Shown piece after piece: positions 45,233 through 56,348 of a stretch of DNA of 64,000 nucleotides. The notes beneath the pieces were generated by a model. The model made no database searches, was not told where the DNA came from, and saw only the letters and a list, made by a program, of their open reading frames with translations. The translations under genes were made by a program, and so were the position numbers. Source of the DNA: Aspergillus flavus (Eukaryota > Ascomycota > Eurotiomycetes > Eurotiales > Aspergillaceae); NCBI RefSeq assembly GCF_009017415.1, contig NC_092406.1, positions 3,782,001-3,846,000 on the forward strand, written 5' to 3'. Within the stretch, counting starts at the first letter, position 1. Each line of letters starts with the position of its first letter.

Positions 45233-48200
45233 ATGTTTAGCCATCTAATACTTGTTACATGTTTTATAATACCTGCTGCAAGGGCAGGTGGCTGGGATAA
45301 CTTTACAGACAATCTTGCTACGGACCTGGTAGGTTATATTTTCCCCGCGTGCTATGCCTATCGGTTTAACGTTATTACTGCCAGGCACCTTTGATCTCTC
45401 TCTTTGGAGAACGACTGACTACACAATTCCTTTCGGAGTCTGTTAGTCTTTTAGACAACGTTATCTTTGCCCTAGCTCCGTTGGGGATTTTAACAGCAGC
45501 GGTTTCCGCAATCCGAGTCTGTGGAAATGCTTCTCTTCGAGCATTTATCGGAAGAGCCCAGGAGGGTCCCGGCGAGGCAGAGCATGAGTTGTTGTCTTGT
45601 GTTTCGGAGACTACGGCTGAATTGTTTAACAATGGTGGCATTTCCCGAGTTTTTGGACGCCCTCGGCTTCTAGAGGTAGTGGTGTGGAAGGACAAAGATC
45701 CTGTAACCAAAGAAGACTGCTGGAAGACAGGGATTTTGCGTGATGCTCTTCTACAAGGTGCATGGACCACAAAAGATGAAGAGTTGAAGCTCCTCGAAAA
45801 GGACTACCCGTTACCGGAACTTCGAATACCAAATCTGTCTCTAAATAAGGGTATTGCAAGGAGGAGCCAGGGTTGGTTCTATTGTGCTGTGGCCGTAGGG
45901 CTTGTGCTGCAGATAGGTACGTTTCCGGGCGATTGTACGGCCTTGAGACCGGTACTATTGAACGATAGAAAATAACTGACGAGTTTTCAGGAGTGCTAGT
46001 ATATTCTGCGGTAACTGTTCTGTTATATCCAGATCAGTTCCAAAAGGATGATCAGCCGGTCGAGAGCTATGCGCTCCCGCTTTTTCTCATTGGGACTATA
46101 TGCCTCTGCACAGGCATGTTCCTCTGTGCCTTTATCATCGAACGCTCTTCGAAGGAATTTTACTTCCACCCTGTCAAGCCTAGCAAGATCTATTGGCTAC
46201 AGCCCGGTGGACAGAACGTCGGAGACCAAGTGTTTGACTCATTTCTCGCAGTCAACGAAGGATCTAGTTCCCAACTAGACGAAGGTCTCGTATATATTAA
46301 GTCGATAAGGGACCATAAACTTCAGAGCAATTCATATATACTCGCACTCACTATATCATTCACATTAGTCGGTTTTGTGGCTCAATTCGTTGGCCTTCGG
46401 GGACTACATGCGTCGGTGACCTTAGCACAGCTGGGGTCGACTCTCATGATGGCTATCATCCGGACATGCCTTCGCACGAAAAGGATCAGCTCAAAGGAAA
46501 ACCGCCTTACTAAACACGAACGAAATCTTACTTCTCACAAGAACCAAGAGTTGGACTGCTTTGCATTCCATCTCGAGGATGCGAAATCTTTTAGTTTAGT
46601 TTCTGGAATAGTCAGAGGGTCGTCATCATATCAACCCAGCCTCTTATCGGTAACATCAGGGTCTTCAGGTCAAGATACTAGGTTGGGAACTAAACTTGTT
46701 CAAACAAGAGCCCACCTTGCGAGACTCACTTCTGGTACCGACCGGCTCCAAGCTTCGGCTTGGGATGAGATGCCCATCCGGCAGGTTGCTCGAAACTTAG
46801 CCCAAACGATTGAGATGACGATGGACTTAATTTCAACCTGGCAACACGCGCTGAAGGATATTGACAGCTTCGAGCTTGATTTTGTGTGTCAATCCCATCA
46901 CAAGTTTATCGCCCCTAAATTGGAAAGCTACACGATCAACCTCGCAAGATCAAATGATACACTACAGTGGCGAGTTGAGGAACACGAGCTAGAGGCAGTG
47001 TTGGGGCTATGGACATGGTCACTGTTGAATTCCAGCCCAGAGTGGCTGCAGAACGGGCTTGGTAGGCTTGTGGGACTGAGTGAGTCCGAGGCCAGAGCAG
47101 AAGATACTGATCTTTACTTCCATAAATGGATCTTCCGGCAGAGAGAAGCAAGGATGGTTTCGACCAAAATGGTCTGTCTACCGCAATGCATGTTTGGGTT
47201 TTTTTCAGGCCTTTATCCCAACGACAAAGAGATTTTGATTGTGAAGACCGAAAATCGCCTTGAAACTATGGCCGCTCAAGACATTTACGTTCAATTTATC
47301 AGAAGCGTTTTCCAGAATATGGGAGAACTTGGCGGTGACACCAACGTGATTTCCGGCTCAAGAGACGGGTACATTGCTCATAATACCCGCCTTGATGACC
47401 TTGTGAACTGCTTCGAAACCAGCAACTTAGGCTCAAGGGAAGATGCACTGTTGTGCCTAGTTCCTGGGCTGAGACATCGAGGTCTTCTACCAATGCTTTC
47501 TGGAGGCTCAAGTGTTGTAAAGAGTCGGATCAAGGAGCTTACAGCCAGCAGAAACTGGGTGGAAGCGTTCTCGATATTATGGTGGCTTTGCGAACGTAGT
47601 GAAGGAGAGGAGTTCGAACTTTCTGTCTTCGAACTCGGCTGCCTTTGTCGTCGTGCAATTTTACAAACGGACCCAAATATACAGGCGGAAGGTTACAAGT
47701 ACGCATGTCGTCTCATAGAGAATGATCCAAGGACGAGGTTCATCAGAAGCCTGAGGGATAGTCGCCCCACGAATTGGATGGACGCAGACCAACGGCCGGA
47801 ACAGTGGAAGGCATTTTCTCTCCAATTAGGGTGGGTAATTTGGCACATCACTCAAAAAATTAGTGATCGACAAGGCATTCAGAGCTCCCTGGAATCTCTT
47901 GGTATCCATGGGAGCTCAGTGCCTATAGGAAAGGCGAATGGAAGTGAGAACCAGGGCAAAAAGGGAGAGCAAGCCGTACTCCATTGGTTAACGAACAATG
48001 ACGAGGGGCTTTACAGCCGTGAGCTTCTTTCCGTAGACGATCGTCTAGCCCTGGATTGGTTGTGCCAGAATAGGCATCACGCGCTTTTGGATTGGCTCAT
48101 TGCAAGATGGGTTGAGTTGGAAGAGCGATGCCCAGGGTTCCTCTACCACATCACTATATGGGCCGTCGAAGGCAAATATCGAGTAGCGATAGATGCGCTT

Positions 48201-48821
48201 CGCCGGCGCGGTGTGAGCATCAACATGCAGAATCCTAAAGATGGCTCAACTCCCCTGATCGACAAGATTATGGCGGGTGATCGAAAGGCAATTCAGGAGC
48301 TGCTCGACGCCGGAGCTGATGTGAATGGAAGTCATTCCAGTGGAGGAACGCCGTTGTCGGTTGCCAGTCACAAGGGAGATTTGGAAACGGTTTCCTTGCT
48401 CTTGCGCAAAGGTTCCAGAGTCAACATTCAAGACAGTGACGGATTCAGCCCTCTGATGTATGCCACCGAAGGGGGTCATGTCGATATTGTTCGGGTTTTG
48501 TTACAACGTGGTGCCAATGCTAACCTGGGCAGCTTCGGCGGAAGTACACCTTTGATGGCTGCGGCAGCAGATAACCGCGTGGAGATTCTGGAACTCCTGC
48601 TTTCTCGGGGAGCCCAAGTAGATATGGAAAGCAGCGATGGTTGTACTGCCCTCATACTAGCAGCGCGGAATGGCAGCACAGAAGCCACAAGGCTTCTGTT
48701 AAGCCACAGTGCTAACGTCCATAAACGCACGCTTGGTGGTGAAACGGCTCTCGATTCCGCACGAGAATACGATCATATTGCAAGCGAGTGCATAACATTA
48801 CTCGAGTCAGCAATGGCTTAG
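45233..48821 (+). CDS. Large multi-span membrane protein with C-terminal ankyrin repeats
   Basis: Three exons: 45233-45328, 45385-45916 and 45991-48821, giving 1152 residues. A signal sequence (MFSHLILVTCFIIPAARAG) is followed by GWDNFTDNLATDLAPLISLFGE, a block I recall from a widespread, unnamed fungal family. Membrane segments are likely at about 54-76, 197-222, 237-259, 326-348 and 349-369. The middle 550 residues are soluble, helical and of unknown fold, with repeated Trp and Cys. Six ankyrin repeats fill about 955-1152, e.g. DGSTPLIDKIMAGDRKAIQELLDAGADVN (first part) and GTPLSVASHKGDLETVSLLL. No NACHT or NB-ARC P-loop is seen, so it is not a classic NLR. Function unknown; an ER or plasma-membrane scaffold or sensor is a guess. 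Both introns keep frame (59 and 74 nt intervals). Confidence 0.85.
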
Positions 48822-49559
48822 AACTCATGAGGCCTAATCATGATGTTTGAGTTCATTTGGTATATATATTAGTATGCCTACGATATGTATGTAGTAAATG
48901 CCTCGGATCCGAGTCAATGTATGAGACATCATGTCGGGAATCTAGATCTAGCTTAACATCCGGCCACTGTCTTGAGGTAACAAAGAAATATTCCTGGTCT
49001 TGTGGCTAGAGTGCAGCTAGTGGGCTGATGGAACTGTTGCTCTACCTTCCACTGGCAACTACTACTCCTACCCCACTACGACTAGTCTTTTAACTCCTCC
49101 ACGCTAAGACGCTAAGCCGGACTGGCCCAAGCCTGACATTTACCAGTGACGAGGATACCACACATGATTGGAGGAAACCCCATCCACCCAAGACGATATT
49201 CGACAGGATCGGCCGTTTGGTGCTGCAGCTCGTATCACAGTTGACTCTCTCGAAGCGCCGGCTCAGAGCAATCAGCTTGCAAGAATCCCAAATCCTCAGC
49301 GCTTACGGTGACGATGAATGCTATAATAATCCTACCAGAAGGTCCTTCATGTATAGTCCTGTTATACTTCCCTACTTAAAATTATTTTATTTATCTTCAC
49401 GCTTCGAGCTGTTATAAATAACCCGGTCCTTCTTTCACTGCTGTGCGCTTCCTAATTCCTAACCTAAACTCATCAATTTATGGTAGGATAGAAGAAAGAC
49501 TCAACCAGAACTATTCGTTCCAGTGCACAAAGAATCAGAAGAAATCATAACCCGAAAGA
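48822..49559. other. Intergenic region before aim24
   Basis: About 740 nt; 3' flank of the ankyrin gene and promoter of aim24. A 66-codon frame at 49217-49417 has no recognisable content. Nothing else stands out. Confidence 0.4.
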
Positions 49560-50821
49560 ATGGCGACTACCTACTTTCCTCCTCCACCTCAGGACCCTCA
49601 ATTTCCTCGTAAGTCGTCCTTCTCAACTATACATGATTTACTTCAATGCGAATGCTAATAACCGACCTAGCGCCCCCAAGATCCGCAAGTACGGTGACAT
49701 CTTTTTCCTATATTCTACACTCTTTAGCAGGGACCTAATCTCATATAACTGGGTATAGCTTCTCACTCGAATCCCCAAAGCCTCTCCGATTTCTCGCAAC
49801 CGAATTTCAGTTTCCCCCCGCCGCAACGACAACAAACAGCTCCTGCCGTGAGCCCATTCGCAACGGATACCAATGCCGCAGCGTACACCGCGAATGGGGA
49901 TATCGGCAATCCATACGGATCAAACTCCGTGTCTCCTCCCCCTCAATCATCGACGCCCCCAGCGGCCGTACAGCCCCAAGCTGCCCCCGTCGTGTCGGCC
50001 ACAAGTCAAGATGAAGTCGGCACATTCAACGGTGGAAGCTACCGAATCAGCCACCGGGACACCAACTCAGTGCTCACAATGCAGCTGGCAATGGGATGCC
50101 CGATCGAAGCCAAACCAGGTGGGTTATGCCCATCCCATCCACCCAGTCCAGAAACTAGTAGTCCCCGCAGCTAACAATCACGACAGGCGCCATGGTTGCA
50201 ATGTCCGGCGACATTTCCCTCAGGGGAACAGTGAAATTCGGCCTAGCGAAAATGGTCGCCGGCGGGATGACCTCCTCGATTTACACGGGGCCGGGTGAAA
50301 TTCTCCTGGCGCCGCCTTTCCTAGGCGACATCATTGTGCTCCGGATGGACGGCTCGGAGCGATGGAAGGTGGGCAAAGACGCATTCCTGGCTAAAACAAG
50401 CGGTGTCGAGAAAGACTACAAGTCACAGGGAATGACCAAGGCTGTCTTCTCCGGCGAGGGTTTCATCATCTACCACATGTCCGGGGTCGGTCTTGTATGG
50501 CTTCAGAGTTTCGGTGCCATTATCAGAAAAGATGTAAGTGTGGCTGTGTGGTTTACTTTCCCCCTCCTATCCCTTGTCTTCGCAGTGGCTAAATCCCCCC
50601 TTTCCCCTATTCAGATCCCTGAAGGCAAAACATACCTTGTCGATAACGGGTATATTGTGGCCTGGAACTGCAAGTACAAGATAGAACGAGCTGCGTCCGG
50701 TGGCCTGCTGTCGGCTTTCAGTTCTTCGGAAGGACTGGCGTGTAAGTTTGAGGGTCCTGGAACTGTCTACCTGCAAACGAGAAATGCCGCTGCCTTTGCG
50801 GCTCATCTCAGTGGTAAATAG
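49560..50821 (+). CDS. aim24: AIM24-family protein (DUF124, mitochondrial organisation)
   Basis: Five exons: 49560-49608, 49671-49688 (18 nt), 49759-50118, 50187-50533 and 50615-50821, giving 326 residues. The first 100 residues are Pro/Gln/Ser-rich. The AIM24/TRAP-like beta domain follows: VGTFNGGSYRISHRDTNSVL, CPIEAKPGAMVAMSGDISLR, SIYTGPGEILLAPPFLGDI, SGEGFIIYHMSGVGLVWLQS, then GKTYLVDNGYIVAWNCKYKI and GPGTVYLQTRNAAAFA. This order is typical of the bacterial and fungal DUF124 family. Family role: yeast Aim24 is a mitochondrial inner-membrane protein that supports MICOS and respiratory-chain integrity; the shorter fungal relatives with Pro-rich N-termini may not be mitochondrial. The Pro-rich start here does not look like a presequence, so location is open. 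The micro-exon encodes PPPRSA and keeps phase. Confidence 0.88.
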
Positions 50822-51471
50822 TAATATGCGTCAGTTGGGAAATATAGCAGAGAGTTGGCGCTTCCTTTGACTTTGTGTCCGTGGGTCTGGTTTTGGTTAC
50901 TTTTTTTTTGGGGGGGGGTTTGGTTGTTGTTCTATATCCTCGATCTTAAATTGGTTTGTTGTGATTATGAGCGTGTTTCCTTTTGATTCATCGTGTTTAA
51001 AGCAAAATTGTATGCTATTGGCGATAACCGTGCCTGTTTACCTGTGTTTCTATGCCGAACTAGGTTTTTAAGAATCGGGTTCACAAATGCCAGGCGATCG
51101 TAGTATTGTATTTGCTCAGCTAGGAAGCTGAGCATACCGCCCGCACACCACGGCATCATCAGAATTGCAAACCCCTACTATAATTTATGTCCAACCGTCA
51201 GGATAAAAGAGAAAAGACTATGAAAAAGTCATACCAATCCATATACTTATCATGCCATGCCGAATTGTCTTCACTTCGTCTCTTCTTAGTTACTTTTGAG
51301 TTCCTTTTCCATAAAGCACTACTCTCAACGTCGTCATCATCATCCACATAGGAGAGAGAAAAAAGAAATCTTTATACGAAAGGGGGAAAGAAAATCATAA
51401 ATCGCCAAAAGATAGTCGCAAGGAAATACAACCACCGCCACCATGGCTCCCCCAAAGACGCCACATCACGT
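50822..51471. other. Convergent 3' flank between aim24 and eIF2-beta genes
   Basis: About 650 nt. T- and G-rich tract at 50901-50925 (T9 then G9). No coding content is supported. Confidence 0.45.
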
Positions 51472-52757
51472 TTAACCCTGTCTCTTTCTGCGTCCGACTT
51501 GGCCACGGAAACCGGTCTTGATAGCGGCGACGGAACGACGGGATCCGCAGGAGTTGCAGGTAACGAAGTACAGACGGTTCTCACCCTTGTTGAGCTCGGT
51601 GTCGGGACTGCGGCAGGTCTTGCAAGTAACATATTCGACTGGTTATAGGTTAGATGGATGTCAGATAAATAAACGGGGAAAGCGAAGCACCGTACCAATA
51701 TATCTTCTGAGGACGTTCTCAAGCTGCTTCTGCTGGAAACGACCCTTAATGACCAGACGACGACTGCCGTCAACACTGCCACTGGTACCCAATTCGGCGA
51801 ACAAGAACTGCATAACGTGGTCGTCGGAACGCTTCATACGCTTGCAAATATCGGCGATGTTGGCGAAAATGGTACGACGGTTACCTTCACGCAGACACTG
51901 AGGAGGAGGAATCTTATACGACTTGGCACCGCTGGACAGAAGGTCGGGGTGGTGGCTCTGAATGAGGGAGAAGAATCGGGAGACAAGCAGAGAGTAGGGG
52001 ATGGCTTGCGTTGCGTCGTGGGCCCAGATACCAGTTCCGGCCTCGAGGTCGCCCTCAGGGAGGACCTCCTCTGTCTCCTCAGCTCCCTTCTCTGCTGCAC
52101 CAGCCTCAGCCAGCTTGGCCTCGAAATCGCCCGCGTCAACCTTCTTGGTCTTCTTCTTCTTCTTTTTCAAGGCGGTGGGGTCGAATTCGCCGTCAGCTGC
52201 GGGGGAAGCTTCGTCGCCTTCGCCGGCCTCTGCATCCTTAGGCTTCTTTGTCTTCTTCTTCTTGGACAATCCCTTGAACATTTCGGTAACTTCATCGACC
52301 GACTTGTCGGCTGTGGCTGCTTCCTTAATTAGACTACCGGACATGGATCTCTAACCAAAATGCACTGAGCATAACCGAGAAGGGACTCGGGTGATCGTAC
52401 CTTCATTCTCGGTGGGCTTCTCCACCTTAGGCGCCTCTGTGACTTCGCCGTTGGTATCCATGATGACAGAGCCTTCACTGAATGCGACTGACTTGCGTTG
52501 TTTTTGAGGAGCTTGTTCGACCTGTTCGGCCCCGCCAGATAACGTTAGCGGATAAGGGTTCTGGAATCAAAAATTCCCAGACGTCAAAAAAAAGGTAGAC
52601 AGTAAATGCTCGCAATGCAGCACAGCACTACTATCAAAACCTAAAGCGGAGTGGGAAAGTAATGGGGTTTGGGGTTGAGAAGATTGAAAGGTGAAGAAAA
52701 TGTGGGAGGACGATCGGTAAGGGAAAACAGCGTGTGACGTACAGTTGTATCCGCCAT
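51472..52757 (-). CDS. sui3: Translation initiation factor eIF2 subunit beta (Sui3)
   Basis: Four exons on the minus strand: 52757-52743 (15 nt), 52560-52401, 52316-51696 and 51638-51472, giving about 320 residues. Exon 1 encodes only MADTT. Two lysine blocks ([12 protein letters not shown] and [12 protein letters not shown]) are the K-boxes that bind eIF5 and eIF2B-epsilon; yeast has three. The conserved core runs from [20 protein letters not shown] through [20 protein letters not shown] and [37 protein letters not shown], cut here by the last intron. The C-terminal C2-C2 zinc ribbon is CKTC...CNSC. Family role: with alpha and gamma subunits, brings initiator tRNA to the 40S subunit. The second intron has tandem acceptors AAG/CAG three bases apart (exon start 52319 or 52316), so one Ala more or less is possible. 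It is divergent from the mim2 gene. Confidence 0.94.
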
Positions 52758-53227
52758 GTTGAATCACTATCGGGCTGTACGCGCAGACAGGGATATCACA
52801 CTCCACCAAGACAGACCAAATTGCAATTTCCAGTAGTAAGAATGATGCTTTGAGCAAGACGACGAGGTCGCTATGAACTTCCGCTGAGAACCGTATCTGC
52901 GACGAGTCTGATGGCGAATCTGTTATCGCGGGTCATTCTCACGTGACTCATGAGTCAAACCCATTCGGTACCGCGTAATTTTACGATACTGTACGAGTCG
53001 AGGCACGTGAGGGGCCCTCCCCTGGATTACATCAGACTATCAATCAACCTCACTTCCAATCAACGATCCGTTCTCGATCTTCTCTCAAGGGACATTTAAC
53101 TGGGTCCTACTCATGCCGCTATCCTCTTTCAAGCGGTAGGCGGGCCACTGCTTGATTGACAGTTTACAATCTGCTTGTCCGTATTCCTTCATCCCTATTG
53201 TGCAAAAGTGTCTTAGAGCCGTTCACC
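52758..53227. promoter_or_regulatory. Divergent promoter between eIF2-beta and mim2
   Basis: 470 bp between start codons. It contains the CpcA/Gcn4-type palindrome at 52944-52957 and two CACGTGA elements (52940 and 53004). A C/T-rich tract at 53050-53110 probably leads to the mim2 transcription start. Confidence 0.55.
52944..52957. promoter_or_regulatory. Palindromic double Gcn4/CpcA-type site
   Basis: TGACTCATGAGTCA is a perfect 14-bp palindrome containing TGACTCA and TGAGTCA, both matching the Gcn4/CpcA consensus, end to end. It overlaps a CACGTGA E-box at 52940-52946. It lies 187 bp from the eIF2-beta start and 271 bp from the mim2 start. Binding is inferred from the consensus. Confidence 0.6.
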
Positions 53228-53655
53228 ATGTCGTACCCATCGCCCTCCGCCTCTAACCCTTCACTCGCTACATCGGCCTATATGGTCTCCTCTGTGGACA
53301 GCATCTCAGATGATGAAGTCGCCTCTCTTCCCTCAGAATCTGCCTCTTCCTCGGACCTAGATACCTTTTCAGATGACTACTCTGACGCCGAGGAGGAATG
53401 GCGAGAAAGCATTGAGCAGCTGGAGCTCCTTTTGACTATGGTCGTCGTTCCCTTCGTGGGGAAGTACCTAGGGAGGAAGACTGCCTATTGGAGTACGTTA
53501 ATCTATAGGAGTGCATCGTTTTCGTGGGCTACATGCTGACTATGTGCATAGGCTGGACCAGGTTCATGGAGTGGAAATATCCCGTTGAAGTTGTCGTCGA
53601 AAACCAGGCGGCATTCAAGGGAGCAGGCGCCGTTGCAGCTCTTGCTTCGCTATGA
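53228..53655 (+). CDS. mim2: Mitochondrial import protein Mim2-like
   Basis: Two exons, 53228-53492 and 53552-53655, giving 122 residues. The N-terminal 60 residues are Ser-rich and very acidic. Then EEEWRESIEQLELLLTMVVV begins the single membrane segment, followed by PFVGKYLGRKTAYWSWTRFM and EWKYPVEVVVENQAAFKGAG. This layout (acidic cytosolic tail, one short helix, conserved YLGRK...W) matches fungal Mim2, a partner of Mim1 in the outer-membrane complex that inserts helical proteins and helps assemble the TOM complex. The 59-nt intron splits the TGG A|GC pair and yields YWSW; without it the frame ends after SFSWATC. Small genes like this are often missed. Confidence is lower than for the enzymes because the protein is short. 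Confidence 0.8.
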
Positions 53656-54222
53656 TTCGGACCAAGCCGTATGCATCATCCTATATTAGAGTTCTTTGGC
53701 ATCGATAGACATATACATGGCAACTGTACCATCACATTCCGCCGACCTTAGCTCTTTCTGTGTCAGGTAAAGCAACTTCGTGCTTACATTCCGTATGATT
53801 GATCAGTCTTGGAAGATGCAGCTCCGTGCTGTCTAGCCTGTGTATGCTACTACAAGTCCGGCGTTTCAATGCTGATTGGTCCACGGCGCCAAGGGACAGG
53901 TACGCCTTTTGGAACAAGAAGCTGATGATCTGGTGAGATGCTGGGTGAGCATTCCAAAAATGGTTCCAGTTGAGCAGCGTTTCAGCATAATTTGTGATAC
54001 AATTATACCCAATCAAACTTCAGTGCATATACATAAATCTGTTCAGGATGTGTTTTCGGGATTGAATATAATAAAATCGAAGGAAGGGTTTGGGAGACTC
54101 GCGGCAGTCCACAGAGACTAAATTCATCTTCAATGTTTTACTATGTTCCTGCCCACCAGTTCATGAAGGACGGTGCTCATACCCAATCTTGATTACCTAT
54201 TCTCCATTACCAAACCCCGTCC
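53656..54222. other. Convergent 3' flank between mim2 and small unknown gene
   Basis: About 570 nt with no supported gene; frames at 53732-54016 and 53876-54121 show no family content. Confidence 0.4.
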
Positions 54223-54792
54223 TCACTCTTTTCTGCGCTTGTTGCGGATAACCACATCCATGTTTTCCTTAGCCTTCGCTTTGCGTTTATCCTGTCCCTC
54301 CATATCGCCAAGTTCAGTACCCAACTGTGACAGGGCTTCTCGAGCGTAAAAGCTAAGGTCACTGCAGCCATCCGGGGTCAAGAAGCGCTCAAGAGGGGTC
54401 TCGCGGTAAGCTCCTATCTGCTGTTGTTCAAAGAGCTTCAGGCTCTCATTGGTTTGGTTATGAGTTTCCGCGGAATTCGAGGCGCAGGTATCCTGACTGA
54501 GGTGATCCATGGCCCGTTCGACGTCGACATCGTCTTGGTCAAGCGTGCTCAAGCGTTGGAGTCCGAGCTGAGAGTAGTATTGATGGGTTCGCTCATCAGC
54601 TATAACTTTCTCTATCCACGACGTCACACCGTTGCCTGATTCTTCCTAAGGCAGAGTTAGACACTCCCTAGTGCTCCCTGTTACGAGGGAACCAGCTGGA
54701 CTTACAGATTCTTCGATGATATTGTGCAAAGCGAGGTTTCTCTCGGTCAAGTTGCTGTTGGGCGTCTCTTCGGTGCTAGCTGTGGAGGGCAT
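54223..54792 (-). CDS. Small acidic protein of unknown function, basic C-terminus
   Basis: Two exons on the minus strand, 54792-54706 and 54645-54223, giving 169 residues. I do not recognise the family. The sequence starts MPSTASTEETPNSNLTERNL, then ALHNIIEESEESGNGVTSWI (join of the exons), a likely helical segment (SWIEKVIADERTHQYYSQLG), an acidic stretch with DQDDVDVERAMDHL, and the block YRETPLERFLTPDGCSDLSF. It ends in KAKENMDVVIRNKRRKE, a cluster that could be a nuclear signal. No signal peptide or membrane span. The 60-nt intron has a GTAAGT donor, CTAAC branch and TTAG acceptor, and joining keeps frame, so a real gene is likely. The size and charge pattern fit a small subunit of a nuclear complex, but that is only a guess. 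Confidence 0.65.
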
Positions 54793-55669
54793 CTTGTATT
54801 GACTGTGGTGGGTGATGTTACTGACAGAGTTAAGCAAACGTCCAGCAGGTTGATGAATGTGAACAGACGCCGAGCCCAGGCGCTATAGCAACCATAACAA
54901 TCCTATGCTACATCGCCAGGGCGATTAACCAGCTTTTTATATGCAATGCACTTGCGGTAACTGCTTGAATCAAGCCAAGCACTCATTAAAGGCAAACATG
55001 CCTATCTACGGTACCTTACCCATTACAACGAAGGTACCGTCCACCGCAGGTCAATCAGTCGGTCAGTCAGTCAGTCAAATCACGCCAATGGATGGTGTCA
55101 ACCCAAGCCATCAGGCACAGGCATCCACGCCTTATGCACAAATAAAGACTAAATGCAGCCGGAAACCGCAGCCCCGGGTCTCCAATGACAAGGCACCCAC
55201 GCTCCCTGTTCCGTCCGACATTCCGATAGCCTGTCCTCCCCACCCATCCGAACCCAACGAGTCAAAAGATAGCAACATCACAATCTCGGGATTTGGACGT
55301 GGACTAACGGCGACGGCGTATGTCCCATGAGCCCGTCTCCTCGAGGCTCTGTTCGGGGAAAGCAGACCTTGCTTCCGCTACCTGTCGTGGCAGGACAAAT
55401 AGTACTTTTATCCCCGGTCTTTAGGTCATCTATGCAGAATTAGCGGCAGATATGAAACGGTCGGGTCTGCAGTAATATGGAAAGTCTCCTCCAGAGAGTT
55501 GCTCACATCCATCATCCTTCTGTTCTGGGCGGGTTGTACCGAAAGGAAAAGAATATAGCCCACTCCAAACGAAGACACCAAAAAAAAAGAAAACAAACCA
55601 CCAACCAGCCAACTCCACACATGCACACATTGACGAAACATAAGCCAAATCCAGGAAACGGAGAAACAG

Positions 55670-55722
55670 AAAACAAAAAAGAAAAGAAAATGAAAATGAA
55701 AAAAGAAAAAGAAAAAGAAAAA
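55670..55722 (+). repeat. Purine low-complexity tract (A-rich with GAAAA units)
   Basis: Plus strand made almost only of A and G with repeated GAAAA/GAAAAA units. The mirror frames on the minus strand translate as runs of Phe, Leu and Ser, which is why long but meaningless open frames appear here. Confidence 0.75.
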
Positions 55723-56307
55723 ACCCACGCCGGTAGCCTTGTACAGCACAACACGCAGCGGCTGAGACCGTTCCATCGCATAAATTGTCCTGAACCCAGC
55801 AACCTGGGTGTCCCGCAAGGGCCCGTGCGGGCGTTCCTCTTCCAAAGTTCATGCTAAAACAGTAGATCGCCGGAGTGACGGGCTGAGCGCCAAACCTCTG
55901 GATCAGCGGTGACGTTGGCCTTTCCTTTACCTATTCTAGGAGACTAAAGAAGATACATAGCGCGAAACAACCAATACCAGCAGGGCATTGTTCCTCTCAC
56001 AAGCTCCTTACCTTTTATTGCGACCAGGTTAAATTCCAAATAGACAAAGGTACAGGTACTTTGGACGTACTTTTGTACTAGACGAGTCAATAATTCTAGA
56101 TTGGATCCTTACCTTTCCGTGAATATTACCATTATTATGGGACAAAGAGAAAAGACAAATAAAAAGGAAGGGCGTGTAAGTCATCGTTATGATTAATGGG
56201 CTTATTTTCCCAGGAACCTGGTTCAACTCCCGTTTTAGGGTTCGTGCATGAATAAGGACAGGGGAAGTTGGATATTCTCTTGAGTGAAAAACACGAATTA
56301 TTCCGCA

Positions 56308-56348
56308 TACACTAAAATCCCTCTCTGCATACAAGGGATTTTAGTGTA
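56308..56348. repeat. Perfect 15-bp inverted repeat with 11-nt loop
   Basis: TACACTAAAATCCCT at 56308-56322 is followed after 11 nt by its exact reverse complement at 56334-56348. A transcript from either strand would fold into a strong hairpin. No coding frame crosses it. It could be a transcription or processing signal, a small-RNA precursor or a relic of a miniature transposable element. Confidence 0.85.

Noticed and set aside
45233..48821. NLR-type (NACHT or NB-ARC) immune receptor
   Set aside because: No P-loop or Walker B motif is visible in the middle region, and the N-terminus is membrane-spanning.
54941..55330. 129-codon plus-strand frame with two CxxC-like cysteines
   Set aside because: Composition follows local GTCA repeats, there is no conserved block, and no splice or neighbour support.
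55426..55852. Overlapping Phe-rich frames on the minus strand that look like membrane proteins
   Set aside because: They are translations of the A/G low-complexity tract at 55670-55722, not real membrane helices.
56209..56219. GGTTCAACTCC, a match to the tRNA B-box
   Set aside because: The flanking bases cannot form the T stem and no A-box or acceptor stem is found upstream.
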